Below are positions 7,192-15,674 of a DNA stretch of 64,000 nt, piece by piece (within the stretch, counting starts at the first letter, position 1; the number at the start of each line of letters is the position of its first letter). The translations under genes were made by a program, and so were the position numbers. The notes under the pieces were generated by a model. That model was not told the origin of the DNA. It saw only the letters and a list, made by a program, of their open reading frames with translations, and made no database searches. The stretch comes from Arthrobacter sp. NicSoilB8 (lineage in GTDB: Bacteria > Actinomycetota > Actinomycetes > Actinomycetales > Micrococcaceae), in assembly GCF_019977355.1 (NCBI RefSeq), contig NZ_AP024655.1:1798001-1862000 (forward strand), written 5' to 3'.

Positions 7192-8136
7192 ATGGATGTT
7201 GTCCGTGATTCAGGCAGTGCCGCCCCGGAGGTTCCCGGTTACGACGTCGGACGCCTGCTGGGGCGCGGCGGCACGGCCGCCGTCTGGCTGGTCACCGAAC
7301 AGTCGACGCGCCGCGACTATGCCCTCAAATGCTTCGACCCCGGCGGTGAGACAACGGAGGAAGGCGGCGGGGCCCGGGCCCGGGAAGCCGAAGAGGCAGT
7401 GCGGCGGGAGGTCCGTATCCTGTCGGCGCTGGACCACGACCACCTGCTCAGGGCCCACGCCGTGCTGCGCCTTCGCGGTCCGTGGTCCGGGCCCGATTCC
7501 GGCGACGCCCTGGCGCTGCTGCTGGACTATGCGCCCGGCGGATCAGTCGCTGAGCTCGTGGCGGGTCGGGGCCGGCTTGGCGCGGGCGAAACGGTAACGG
7601 TCCTGACGCCGATTGCGCAGGCGCTTGAGTACCTGCACTCGCAGGGCTTCACCCACGGCGATGTTTCTCCGGGCAATGTGCTGTTCACGGCGCACGGGAA
7701 GCCGCTGCTCGCCGATGCGGGTCTGGCCCGGATGGTGGCCGACGTCGGATCCGCCGGCGTCGCCGGGACCCAGGGCTTTTCCGATCCGGCCCCGGTGGAT
7801 GCTGTCCGGGCGGGCCTCCAACCGGAGCGCGATGTCTATTCGCTGGCGGCCGTCGGCTGGTATTGCCTGACGGGCCAGCCGCCGGGTCCGGGCGTCCGGC
7901 GTCCGCCGCTGCCGCTGCTCGTACCCGGCGTGCCGGCTGCGCTGGCCGCCGCGCTGGAGGCCGGACTCGACGAGGAACGGCGCCGGCGGCCCTCGGCCGC
8001 GGAACTGGCCGCCGCTGTCTACCGCAGCGCTGCGGCGGAGCCCGTGGATCTGTCCGTCACGGCCCATCCGAGCGTGGTTCCGCAGTTGCTGACCCGGCGG
8101 GCGGTGCCCCGCACCGCCCGGGAGCGCCGGGCCTAA
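7192..8136 (+). CDS. Serine/threonine protein kinase, cytoplasmic part
   Basis: A 314-residue protein kinase domain. The Gly loop is LGRGGTAAVW (residues 23-32), the ATP lysine K46 (YALKCF), the helix-C glutamate about E73, the catalytic loop THGDVSPGNVLF with D157 and N162, and the metal-binding aspartate D175 in DAG. HRD is HGD and DFG is DAG, so it is a non-RD type with a relaxed motif; all strictly catalytic residues are present. The activation segment lacks a clear APE. No membrane helix lies before the TAA at 8134-8136, yet the same frame stays open for another 390 codons and encodes a linker, a helix and an outer domain. The ATG at 7192 is chosen because it leads directly into the kinase N-lobe. 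Confidence 0.88.
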   Translation: MDVVRDSGSAAPEVPGYDVGRLLGRGGTAAVWLVTEQSTRRDYALKCFDPGGETTEEGGGARAREAEEAVRREVRILSALDHDHLLRAHAVLRLRGPWSGPDSGDALALLLDYAPGGSVAELVAGRGRLGAGETVTVLTPIAQALEYLHSQGFTHGDVSPGNVLFTAHGKPLLADAGLARMVADVGSAGVAGTQGFSDPAPVDAVRAGLQPERDVYSLAAVGWYCLTGQPPGPGVRRPPLPLLVPGVPAALAAALEAGLDEERRRRPSAAELAAAVYRSAAAEPVDLSVTAHPSVVPQLLTRRAVPRTARERRA

Positions 8137-8304
8137 AGTCTCCGCCGGCGCCGCCCGTGGTTCCGCCGGTGGCGCCGCCCGCCCGGGGGGAGCAGCGGGG
8201 TTCCGGCAAACGGTGCCGCCAGTCCTGCCGCCTCTGCCGGCAACGGGGCGCCGCCCGGCAGCATTGACCGCGCATCCGGGACCGCCCAGGCCGGGCCGGC
8301 CGCC

Positions 8305-9306
8305 TTGGCCGGGAGGCGGTCTCCCGCAGCGCTTCCGGGGGCGCATTCCAGGCCCTCCTCGGCCGCGACCGCGAGGCACGCTGTCAGCGGGGGCACGGCG
8401 AGGCACTCCGCCGCCGGCACCGGTCCCGGCTCCGGTCCTGAATCCGGCCCGGATCGAGCCGTCGACAGCCCGACTGCCGGCGCGCGGGATGGCGCGCGCG
8501 TCGCCGGGTCCGGCGCCGGGCACGACGCACGGGGTCAGACCGCGCCCGGCATTCGGCGTGGCACCCGGCGAGGTGGCCTGCGCGGTGGCCGGCGAGGTGC
8601 CCCGGCCGGGGGCCGCCGTCGTGGTTGTCGGAAAGCCCGGGCCGGGTGGGCCGTTGCGGTCGCTGTGCTCGCAGGCCTCGGCGGGATCTGGCTGTTTGGG
8701 GGAGGCAGCATCCCGGATCTGCTCGCTGCCTCTCATCCGTCCGCCGCAAGGCCGGGCGCTGCCGGCGCCAAAGCGGCCGATGCCGACCGCTCCGATGCAC
8801 ACGGCTCAGATGCACACGGCTCAGGCGCGGACAAGTCATCGCGCGGCGAGGGGACTGCCGGGGCGCCGGTGCCGGAGGCCATCCCCAACGAGCTCAGGGA
8901 CCTGTTGGGATCAAACGACCCCGGAGAAGCGGTCCGCGGACTTGCTGCGTTGCGTTCGCTGGCGTTCCGCTCCGGGAATTTGCGGCTGCTGGAGGAAGTG
9001 AACGTCCCGGCGTCGGATGCCGCGGCCGCGGACACCAGGATCGCCGCCCGGCTGGCAGCGGCCGGACACATCCTGTCCGGGTTCGAGACCACACTGACGA
9101 GTGTGCAGGCAGCCCCGGGCGGCGCGGACCGGGCCGTGGTGGCGGTCAGCGCCGTGTCCTCGCCCTACCAGGAACGCGATGCGGCCGGTGCTGTGGTGGC
9201 TCAGGCTCCGGCCGGGGAAGAGGTCAGGCTGCGGCTGGTCCTGGCCAGCGTTGACGGACGGTGGCGGATTGCACAGATTCTCGCCGCGGACACTGCGTCC
9301 GGCTAG
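8305..9306 (+). CDS. Membrane-anchored protein in frame with the kinase (possible kinase tail)
   Basis: The frame is open from 8137 to 9306; 8305 is a TTG and the only start-like codon before the membrane helix, since there is no ATG or GTG in this frame from 8137 to the helix. The first 110 residues are Gly/Arg/Ala-rich linker, then one helix (WAVAVAVLAGLGGIWLF, about residues 115-131), then an Asp/His/Ser-rich spacer and about 150 residues that look like a compact outer domain ending VRLRLVLASVDGRWRIAQILA. Kinase-linker-helix-outer domain is the normal order of actinobacterial receptor kinases. Either this is the second half of a receptor kinase cut by a stop codon or sequencing error, or it is a separate gene with an atypical start. 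Confidence 0.6.
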   Translation: MAGRRSPAALPGAHSRPSSAATARHAVSGGTARHSAAGTGPGSGPESGPDRAVDSPTAGARDGARVAGSGAGHDARGQTAPGIRRGTRRGGLRGGRRGAPAGGRRRGCRKARAGWAVAVAVLAGLGGIWLFGGGSIPDLLAASHPSAARPGAAGAKAADADRSDAHGSDAHGSGADKSSRGEGTAGAPVPEAIPNELRDLLGSNDPGEAVRGLAALRSLAFRSGNLRLLEEVNVPASDAAAADTRIAARLAAAGHILSGFETTLTSVQAAPGGADRAVVAVSAVSSPYQERDAAGAVVAQAPAGEEVRLRLVLASVDGRWRIAQILAADTASG

Positions 9307-9340
9307 CCGGGTCCGGTGACCTCCGGGTGGCGATGAACGG

Positions 9341-10234
9341 TTAGTCCCGGTCCGCCGCCCAGGCCGCGGCCTCGGCGAGAGACGGGTGCTGCCACTCGAA
9401 GCCATGGTCGGCCAGGACCGCCGGCTCCAGGCGCTGGCTTGCCAGGAGCAGTTCGTCGGCGAGCTGGCCCATCACCAGCCGCAGCACCGGCGCGGGGACC
9501 CGCAACAGCGCCGGCCGGTGCAAGGCCGCGGCCAGCCGGGCGATCAGGGAGTTCACGTCCGCGGTTTCGGGGGCACACACGTTCACCGGCCCGGACACCG
9601 GAGTTGAGAGCAGGAAGGAAAAGGCGCCGGCCACGTCCGGCAGGGTGACCCAAGGCCAGTACTGCCTGCCGTTGCCGAGCGGCCCGCCCACGCCCAGCCG
9701 CAGCAGCGGCATCAGCCGGCCCAGTGCGCCGCCGGAGCGGCTCAGGACGACTCCGGTGCGGGGCGTGACAACGCGGACGCCGGCGGGAGCCTCATGCGCC
9801 GCGGCCTCCCAATCGACGCAGATCCGGGCGAGTGTGCCCGAGCCGGCGGGCGCGTTCTCACGAAGCACCTGTGCACCGGCGTTGCCGTAGTAGCCGGACG
9901 CCGACTGGCTCAGGAACACCGCAGGAGGCGTGTCCATGCGCGCCATGGCGCCGGTGAGGGTCTGCGTAGCTCCCAGCCGGGAGCTGCGGAGTTCGTTGAT
10001 GCGCGCCCGGGTCCAGGGCCTGTCGCCTATTCCGGCGCCGGAGAGGTTGACCACGGCGTCCGCGTCCTTCAGGGCGGTGTCGTCGATCCGGCCGGCGGCC
10101 GGGTCCCACTGGAACTCGGCGGCCGAGGCGGGGGGACGCCGGACCAGGGCAGCGACGTCGTGCCCTTCGGTGCGCAGCGCGTTGGAAAGGGCGGTTCCGA
10201 TCAGCCCGGAGGCGCCGGCAACAAGGATTCGCAT
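9341..10234 (-). CDS. TIGR01777 family NAD-dependent epimerase
   Basis: A 297-residue extended short-chain dehydrogenase. The NAD-binding GASGLIG is at residues 6-12, ASGYYGNAG holds the YxxxG-type segment, and the C-terminal DUF1731 part (HRPALLRVPAPVLRLVMGQLADELLLASQRLEP) is characteristic of TIGR01777 (YfcH-like). Substrate unknown. I choose the ATG at 10234 (MRILVAGASG) because the eight upstream codons precede the first beta strand of the fold. The equivalent gene in M. tuberculosis is Rv2216, between dlaT and lipB, so its position here is ancestral even though the kinase locus now lies between it and lipB. Confidence 0.92.
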   Translation of the reverse strand: MRILVAGASGLIGTALSNALRTEGHDVAALVRRPPASAAEFQWDPAAGRIDDTALKDADAVVNLSGAGIGDRPWTRARINELRSSRLGATQTLTGAMARMDTPPAVFLSQSASGYYGNAGAQVLRENAPAGSGTLARICVDWEAAAHEAPAGVRVVTPRTGVVLSRSGGALGRLMPLLRLGVGGPLGNGRQYWPWVTLPDVAGAFSFLLSTPVSGPVNVCAPETADVNSLIARLAAALHRPALLRVPAPVLRLVMGQLADELLLASQRLEPAVLADHGFEWQHPSLAEAAAWAADRD

Positions 10235-10308
10235 GATCCATCTCACCACGCCCGGCACGGCGGCGAAACCTTCCGGGCCGCAATGGCCGTTGTGGCTATG
10301 ATCGAACG

Positions 10309-13300
10309 ATGACCCCCTCGAGTTACTTCCGTTTCCCGCATGTCCACGGCGATTTGGTCACCTTCGTGGCCGAGGACGACGTCTGGATTGCGCCCGTGGG
10401 CGGGGGCCGTGCCTGGCGCGTCTCCTCCCTGCAGCTGCCGGCCCGCAACCCCCGCTTCACCCCCGACGGCAAGCGCCTGGTGTGGACCGTTGTACAGGGG
10501 ACAGCCCCGGAGGTCGTCACGGCCGACGTCGTCGGCGGCGGCTACCGCCAGTTGAGCTACTTCGGCCACCCCTCCACCCGGGTCAAGGGCTTCACCCCCG
10601 GCGGCGACGTCCTGGTCACGAGCGCCTTCCGCCAGTCGGACAGCCGCCACACCCATGCCTACAGCCTTCCCGTCACCGGCGGCTGGGCGGAGGAGCTCCC
10701 GTTCGGCCCGGTCGAATCGGTGGCCTTCGGCCCGGTCGTCGGCGACGAACGACCCGTGGTGCTCGCCAGCGTGCTCTCGCGTGAGCCTGCCTGGTGGAAG
10801 CGCTACCGCGGCGGTGCGGCGGGCAAGCTGTGGATCGACGCCGACGGAAACGGTGAGTTCGAGCGGCTCGCCCCCGAACTGGACGGCAACCTCACGGACC
10901 CCCTGTGGGTCAAGGGACGGATTGCGTTCCTGTCCGACCACGAGGGCTACGGAAACCTCTATTCGTTACTGCCCAACGGTGGCGACCTGCGGCGCCACAC
11001 GGACCACGAAGACTTCTACGTGCGTCACGCCTCCACCGACGGGGAGCGCGTCATCTTCGAATCGGCCGGTGAACTCTGGCTGCTGTCCGGCCTCGACGCG
11101 GAAGCAGTCAAGCTCGACATTTCGCTGGGTTCCGCCTCACAGGCGCGCCGGCCCGCCCCGCTGAAGCCCTCACGGCACCTCGGTGACGTCGTTCCGGACC
11201 GCACCGGCGCGTCCAGTGCCGTCGAATCTCACGGCACTGTGCACTGGCTGCGGCACAAGGACGGCCCCTCGCGGGTCCTCGAAGCCACCCCGGGCGTCCG
11301 GGCCCGGCTGCCCCGGCCGTTCGGCGAGGGCCGAATCGTCTATGTCGCCGACCACGCCGGCGTAGAGGCCCTGTACCTCAAAGCCATTGCCGCCCCGCTG
11401 GCCGGCGCGTCCGGGACCGACCCGAAGGCGCCCCAGTCCGCCGTCCAGCCTGCTGTTCAATCCCCGGTCCAGCCCGACGACACCGGGGCCGGGTCGCCAC
11501 TTCCGAAGCCGGTGTCCGCCGCCGCGCTGACCGGCTCAGGATCAACTCCCGCTGCGGCAGGCAGTTGGGTGTCCAACCCGGTCCCCGCCGCAGCCGGCAC
11601 TGAAGGATCCGGCACTGACACGTCCGGCACTGACACGTCCGGCGCCGCTCACCACAGCGGCACGGCTGGCACAGCCGCCGCCGTCAAGGAGGTGCCTGCC
11701 TCCGGTGGGGTCACGCGGATCGACTTCCCCAAGCCCAGCCGGGCCAGCGCCATCGAGGCCAGCCCCGACGGACGCTGGCTCGCGGTCGGCACGTCCTTCG
11801 GTGACATCTACCTTGCGGACACGCGCGCGGGGACGATGTCCCTGCTGAGCAGCATCGGCGAAGGCAGCATTGAAGGATTCAGCTGGTCTCCGGATTCCGC
11901 CTGGCTCGGCTGGTCCGAACCGGTCACGTCCTTCGGCTCCCGCAGCCGGCTCCGCGTCACCAGGATCGACGGCGGCACGGGCGCGGCGATCATCGATGTC
12001 ACCGACGGCCGGTTCCGCGACGAGTCACCGTCGTTCACTCCGGACGGCAAGTACCTCGCCTTCCTCTCCAACCGCAGCTTCGATCCGGTTTATGACGGCC
12101 ACTCCTTCGATCTGTCCTTCCCGAGCCCGATCAAGCCTTACCTCGTGGCTCTCGCCGCCGACACCCCGTCCCCGTTCGGCCCGAGCGTCGACCTTCAATT
12201 CGACGCCGGCACAGCGAGCACTGACGGCACAGCGAGCACTGACGGCTTCGCGGCGGACGGCGCCGCGGTGGCGGCACCGTCCGCCGCGAAGCCGGTGCCT
12301 TCCGTGCGGGTCGACGCCGAGGGCCTGGCCCACCGCGTGATCGGGGTCCCCGTGCCGCAAGGCAACTACTCGTCGCTCTCCGCGACGGCCGGGGCCCTGC
12401 TCTGGCTGGACAGCGAACTCTCCGGCACCACCGGCGAAGGCCGGGCAAGCCTGGAGGATAAGACCGCCGCGCCGAGCCTGGTCCGCTATGACCTCGCCAA
12501 GCGCAGTGCCTCCACCCTGGTGGAGGCACTGGACAGCTACCGGGTCACCGGCGACGGGGAAAAGGTCGTGTTCATCCAGGACAAGCAGATCCGGGTTACG
12601 CCAGTCGGCGCCAAGGCCGACGAGGACTCCGGCCAGCTCGTCAAGGTGGACCTCGGCCGCATCCGGGTGCAGCTGGACCCGCTCAGCGTGTGGGGCCAGG
12701 CCTTCGACGAGGCCTGGCGGCTCCAGCGCGACTTCTTCTGGACCGAGGACATGGCCGGCCAGGACTGGGAGTCCGTCCACTCCCGCTACCGTCCCGTGGT
12801 GGAACGTCTCGGCTCCCACGATGACCTCGTGGACCTGCTGTGGGAGCTGCACGGCGAACTGGGCACGTCCCACGCCTACGTCCGGCCGATGGCCGTTGCC
12901 GAGAACGGCAGCAGCCCGCAGGGCCGGCTCGGCGCGGATCTTGAGTTCACCGGCGAGGGCTGGGAAATCACCCGCATCCTGGCGGGCGAGTCCTCCGACC
13001 CGCTGGCCACCTCGCCGCTGACCCGTCCCGGCGCCGACGCCAAGCCCGGCGACGTCCTGCTGGCCATCGACGGCGTTGAACTCACGGACTCGCTGACCCC
13101 GGCCATGCAGCTGGTCGGCGCGGCCGGCCGTGCCGTCGAGCTCACCCTGAGCAACGGTGCCGGCCACGGCGCGGCCGCAGGCGCCCAGCGCCGCGTGGCC
13201 GTGGTCCCGGTCAAGGATGAGGAACGACTCCGCTACCAGGAATGGGTCGCCGGCAACCGGCGGACCGTCCGGGAAGCCTCCAAGGGGACGTTCGGCTACC

Positions 13301-13932
13301 TCCACATCCCGGACATGATGGCCAACGGCTGGGCCCAGCTGCACCGCGACCTTGACACCGAAACGGCCCTGGACGGGCTGATCGTCGACGTCCGCCGCAA
13401 CCGCGGCGGCCACACCTCCCAGCTCGTGGCCGAACTCATCGGACGCAAGGTCACCGGCTGGAGCATGCCCCGCGGGGAAAAGCCGCGGACGTACCCGCAC
13501 CACGCACCCCGCGGACCGGTCATCATCCTCACGGACGAGTTCGCCGGTTCCGACGGCGACATCATCACGCAGGTCTCCAAGCTGCGGGGGATCGGACCCG
13601 TCATCGGCACCCGCACCTGGGGCGGCGTCGTCGGGATCGACAACCGCTTCGCGCTGGCCGACGGAACGGGTGTCACTCAGCCGCGCTACGCCACCTGGTT
13701 TTCCGGTGGCGTGGGCTGGGGCGTGGAGAACTTCGGCGTCACCCCGGACATCGAGGTGACCTTCCCGCCGCACGCCTATGCTGCCGGGACCGACCCGCAG
13801 CTGGAATACGGCATCGGGGCATTGAAGGAAATGATCCAGGAACTGCCCACGGACCGTCCGCCGCTGCGCGAGGGCTACCGCCGGGTCCGGCCCGCACCGC
13901 TGCCTGCGCGGCAACAGGCCGGCCAGGCCTAG
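10309..13932 (+). CDS. Tricorn protease homologue (S41 family)
   Basis: A 1207-residue cytoplasmic peptidase that, in the family, trims peptides released by larger proteases. Two beta-propellers come first (about residues 1-320 and 460-780; repeated FTPDGK- and SPDG-type blades), joined by a long Pro/Ala/Ser/Thr linker, followed by a helical domain, a PDZ-like domain (about 880-960) and the S41 catalytic domain. Candidate active-site residues are H855 (GTSHAYV), S1081 and D1082 (AGSDGD) and E1140 (VENFGVTPD). Short tandem duplications expand the coding sequence at 11611-11640 and 12208-12243. Divergent from the epimerase by 74 bp. It has no signal peptide. Confidence 0.95.
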   Translation: MTPSSYFRFPHVHGDLVTFVAEDDVWIAPVGGGRAWRVSSLQLPARNPRFTPDGKRLVWTVVQGTAPEVVTADVVGGGYRQLSYFGHPSTRVKGFTPGGDVLVTSAFRQSDSRHTHAYSLPVTGGWAEELPFGPVESVAFGPVVGDERPVVLASVLSREPAWWKRYRGGAAGKLWIDADGNGEFERLAPELDGNLTDPLWVKGRIAFLSDHEGYGNLYSLLPNGGDLRRHTDHEDFYVRHASTDGERVIFESAGELWLLSGLDAEAVKLDISLGSASQARRPAPLKPSRHLGDVVPDRTGASSAVESHGTVHWLRHKDGPSRVLEATPGVRARLPRPFGEGRIVYVADHAGVEALYLKAIAAPLAGASGTDPKAPQSAVQPAVQSPVQPDDTGAGSPLPKPVSAAALTGSGSTPAAAGSWVSNPVPAAAGTEGSGTDTSGTDTSGAAHHSGTAGTAAAVKEVPASGGVTRIDFPKPSRASAIEASPDGRWLAVGTSFGDIYLADTRAGTMSLLSSIGEGSIEGFSWSPDSAWLGWSEPVTSFGSRSRLRVTRIDGGTGAAIIDVTDGRFRDESPSFTPDGKYLAFLSNRSFDPVYDGHSFDLSFPSPIKPYLVALAADTPSPFGPSVDLQFDAGTASTDGTASTDGFAADGAAVAAPSAAKPVPSVRVDAEGLAHRVIGVPVPQGNYSSLSATAGALLWLDSELSGTTGEGRASLEDKTAAPSLVRYDLAKRSASTLVEALDSYRVTGDGEKVVFIQDKQIRVTPVGAKADEDSGQLVKVDLGRIRVQLDPLSVWGQAFDEAWRLQRDFFWTEDMAGQDWESVHSRYRPVVERLGSHDDLVDLLWELHGELGTSHAYVRPMAVAENGSSPQGRLGADLEFTGEGWEITRILAGESSDPLATSPLTRPGADAKPGDVLLAIDGVELTDSLTPAMQLVGAAGRAVELTLSNGAGHGAAAGAQRRVAVVPVKDEERLRYQEWVAGNRRTVREASKGTFGYLHIPDMMANGWAQLHRDLDTETALDGLIVDVRRNRGGHTSQLVAELIGRKVTGWSMPRGEKPRTYPHHAPRGPVIILTDEFAGSDGDIITQVSKLRGIGPVIGTRTWGGVVGIDNRFALADGTGVTQPRYATWFSGGVGWGVENFGVTPDIEVTFPPHAYAAGTDPQLEYGIGALKEMIQELPTDRPPLREGYRRVRPAPLPARQQAGQA
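11611..11640 (+). repeat. 15-bp in-frame tandem duplication in the tricorn linker
   Basis: Two perfect copies of GGCACTGACACGTCC, encoding GTDTSGTDTS in the linker between the propellers. Length-variable linker, unlikely to affect folding. Confidence 0.85.
12208..12243 (+). repeat. 18-bp in-frame tandem duplication in the second propeller
   Basis: Two perfect copies of an 18-bp unit starting GGCACAGCGAGC, encoding GTASTD twice in a loop of the second propeller. Confidence 0.85.
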
Positions 13933-13968
13933 GCGGTCCCCGGGGGGTCGCACGACCCCGGAAGCCAC

Positions 13969-14026
13969 CACGACGAAGGCCACCGCCGCACCGGACAAAT
14001 CCGGTGCGGCGGTGGCCTTCGTCGTG
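13969..14026. terminator. Very long perfect hairpin terminator
   Basis: 27-bp arms (13969-13995 and 14000-14026) pair perfectly around a CAAA loop. It lies between the converging tricorn and osmC genes and should stop transcription from both sides. Confidence 0.88.
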
Positions 14027-14077
14027 CTGCGGGCTGCTACGGCGGACCAGTTCAGCGGTCCGGTACAGCGGGTGGGG

Positions 14078-14506
14078 CTAGGAGGCCAGGGTGGCGTCCA
14101 GGGTGATCTCGATGCCGGTCAGGGCGGCGGAGACCGGGCAGCCGGTCTTGGCTTCCTCGGCCAGGCGCTGGAAGTCATCCGCGGAAATGCCCGGGACCCG
14201 GCCAACGAGGGTGAGGTGGCTGCCGGTGATCCCCGTGCCGGGCTGGAACGTCACGTCGGCCTTGGTGTTGATTTCCTCGGCCGTGTGTCCGGCCTGGGCC
14301 AGGGCATTGCTGAACGCCATGGAGAAGCAGGCGGAGTGTGCAGCCGCGATGAGCTCCTCAGGGCTGGTCTTGCCCTCGGCGGCTTCGGCGCGCGCCTTCC
14401 AGGTGACATCGAAGTTGCCCAGCCCGGAACTGTCCAGCGTGGTGTTCCCGGCGCCCGTCATCAGGTCACCATTCCATACAGTGTGTGCGGTGCGTGTTGT
14501 TGCCAT
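14078..14506 (-). CDS. OsmC family peroxiredoxin
   Basis: Reduces organic hydroperoxides with a cysteine pair. The peroxidatic cysteine is C60 in AAHSACFSMAFS and the resolving one is C123 in KTGCPVSAAL. The KTSPEELIAAAHSAC segment is the OsmC signature, rather than the Ohr subgroup. 142 residues, usual length. The ATG at 14506 has GAGGAG seven bases upstream; a GTG two codons earlier lies too close to that site. Single gene, ending at the strong hairpin shared with the tricorn gene. Confidence 0.93.
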   Translation of the reverse strand: MATTRTAHTVWNGDLMTGAGNTTLDSSGLGNFDVTWKARAEAAEGKTSPEELIAAAHSACFSMAFSNALAQAGHTAEEINTKADVTFQPGTGITGSHLTLVGRVPGISADDFQRLAEEAKTGCPVSAALTGIEITLDATLAS

Positions 14507-14721
14507 GTCCACTCCTCGACGTCGATGTGAATCAGCGATCCGGCGAGGTGCCGGATCCTGCCGTGATCAATCCTAGGGATTCCGCGCGGCCGCCGCACGG
14601 GGGTTCCGCTGTCAGTGGATTGTGACCCCCTCCCGCGACCGTGCCCAGCGACCCCTTGCAGCGATCCCGCCCGGTGCCGGCCGGCCAGGGGGCAGCACAG
14701 TGTCGGCAGTACAGTGTCGTC

Positions 14722-15096
14722 ATGGAAATCACCGAACCCGCTGCGGCCCTCACGGCGCGCATCGCCACGATCATGGTCAACGCCGTCGACGCCGAACGCC
14801 TCGCCCGGTTCTGGTCCACGCTGCTGGGCACCGCTGTGGCCTCGCGCTTCGAACAGTTCGTCTGGCTCCAGCCGGCCGGTGCCGGCGCCCCGCAGATGGC
14901 CTTCCAGCAGGTCGAGCAGCCCACCCAGGGCAGGCGCCGCCTGCACCTGGACATCCACGCGTCCGACCCCAAGGCGCTGCGGGCTCTCGCCGAGTCCCTG
15001 GGTGCCGGCTACGTGGCGGGCGATGACATCGGCGACTTCCATTGGGACGTCATGCAGGATCCCGAAGGCAACGAATTCTGCATCGCCGGCGACTGA
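14722..15096 (+). CDS. VOC family protein
   Basis: A 124-residue VOC-fold protein. The segment VNAVDAERLARFWSTLLGTAVASRF and the final QDPEGNEFCIAGD are typical of the glyoxalase-like (Glyoxalase_6, DUF1338-unrelated) group common in actinobacteria. The substrate is unknown. The ATG at 14722 is chosen over earlier in-frame codons because residues from there begin the domain; ACAGTGTCG is duplicated just upstream (about 14698-14718). A strong terminator follows. Confidence 0.85.
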   Translation: MEITEPAAALTARIATIMVNAVDAERLARFWSTLLGTAVASRFEQFVWLQPAGAGAPQMAFQQVEQPTQGRRRLHLDIHASDPKALRALAESLGAGYVAGDDIGDFHWDVMQDPEGNEFCIAGD

Positions 15097-15122
15097 GCCG
15101 TGAAAAACGAAGCCGTTAAACG

Positions 15123-15160
15123 ACGACGGCGCCGCACCCGGCCGGGTGCGGCGCCGTCGT
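15123..15160. terminator. Perfect 19-bp hairpin terminator
   Basis: Arms 15123-15141 and 15142-15160 are exact complements with no unpaired spacer. It separates the converging VOC gene (plus) and the small membrane protein gene (minus). Confidence 0.85.
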
Positions 15161-15179
15161 GGCCACGGCTATATGCCGA

Positions 15180-15530
15180 TTACTGCCACAGGGTCGCAAT
15201 CGCAACGTTAAGCAGCGCCAGTCCGCCGACGCTGTGCGCGAGGCCCTTGCTGATGGGCTCGCCCTTCTTGTACTTGCGACGGCCGATGAAGGCGAGGACG
15301 CCGACGATCAGGGCAATGACGAGCTTGATGCCGAGCTTGACGTAGTTGGCGTTCATGTCCAGGGCCGGGATCAGTCCCATCATGGCGATACCCGTGATGA
15401 GCTGCAGCATCGCGCCGTCGAACTGGCGGGGGTGGACAGTGGGCTTCTTCATCTGGCCAATCCAGATACCGACGATCATGGACGCGCCGATGATGTGCAG
15501 GAAGACCAGGATGTCAAAGACAATTTTCAT
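15180..15530 (-). CDS. Small four-helix membrane protein (116 aa)
   Basis: Four hydrophobic segments: VFDILVFLHIIGASMIVGIWIG, AMLQLITGIAMMGLIPAL, VKLGIKLVIALIVGVLAFIG and SVGGLALLNVAIATLWQ. A histidine in the first helix (FLHIIGAS) and the short basic loops (RRKYKKGE) suggest a compact inner-membrane protein. I do not recognise a characterised family. Its interest lies upstream: a near-perfect copy of the BlaI-type palindrome seen at the cyd operon covers its likely -10, so it may belong to the same regulon. ATG at 15530. Confidence 0.8.
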   Translation of the reverse strand: MKIVFDILVFLHIIGASMIVGIWIGQMKKPTVHPRQFDGAMLQLITGIAMMGLIPALDMNANYVKLGIKLVIALIVGVLAFIGRRKYKKGEPISKGLAHSVGGLALLNVAIATLWQ

Positions 15531-15551
15531 GGGAACAGTCTAGCCAGAAGA

Positions 15552-15568
15552 TTCTACAGAACGTAGTA
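15552..15568. promoter_or_regulatory. BlaI-type operator candidate (site D)
   Basis: TTCTAC-AGAAC-GTAGTA matches the TTCTAC-N5-GTAGAA motif near blaI and cydA at 11 of 12 arm positions. On the minus strand it reads TACTAC-N5-GTAGAA and includes TAGAAT, a 5-of-6 match to the -10 consensus, 20-25 bp before the start codon of the 116-aa membrane protein. A bound repressor would cover the promoter. Confidence 0.55.
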
Positions 15569-15597
15569 AGACCCGCCGGGGCCCCGGAACGGCAAAC

Positions 15598-15655
15598 GGC
15601 GACGGCGGCACGGGCACTCCGCTGGTTTCCCACCGGAGCCCGCACCGCCGTCGCC
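15598..15655 (-). terminator. Hairpin terminator after sucB
   Basis: 11-bp arms GGCGACGGCGG (15598-15608) and its complement (15645-15655) with further pairing inside (CGGGC/GCCCG). It begins 20 bp beyond the sucB stop codon. Confidence 0.7.
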
Positions 15656-15674
15656 GTCGGTGTGCTTTTAGACC

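Noticed and set aside
8213..9001. Proline-rich open frame in a different phase over the kinase-tail region
   Set aside because: It would give a Pro/Ala linker but runs out of phase with the membrane helix and outer domain and then stops; kept only as an alternative if a frameshift is found.
12025..13998. Long open frame (657 codons) antisense to the tricorn gene
   Set aside because: High-GC shadow of a strongly supported gene; no recognisable protein family, and the composition reflects the reverse of tricorn codons.
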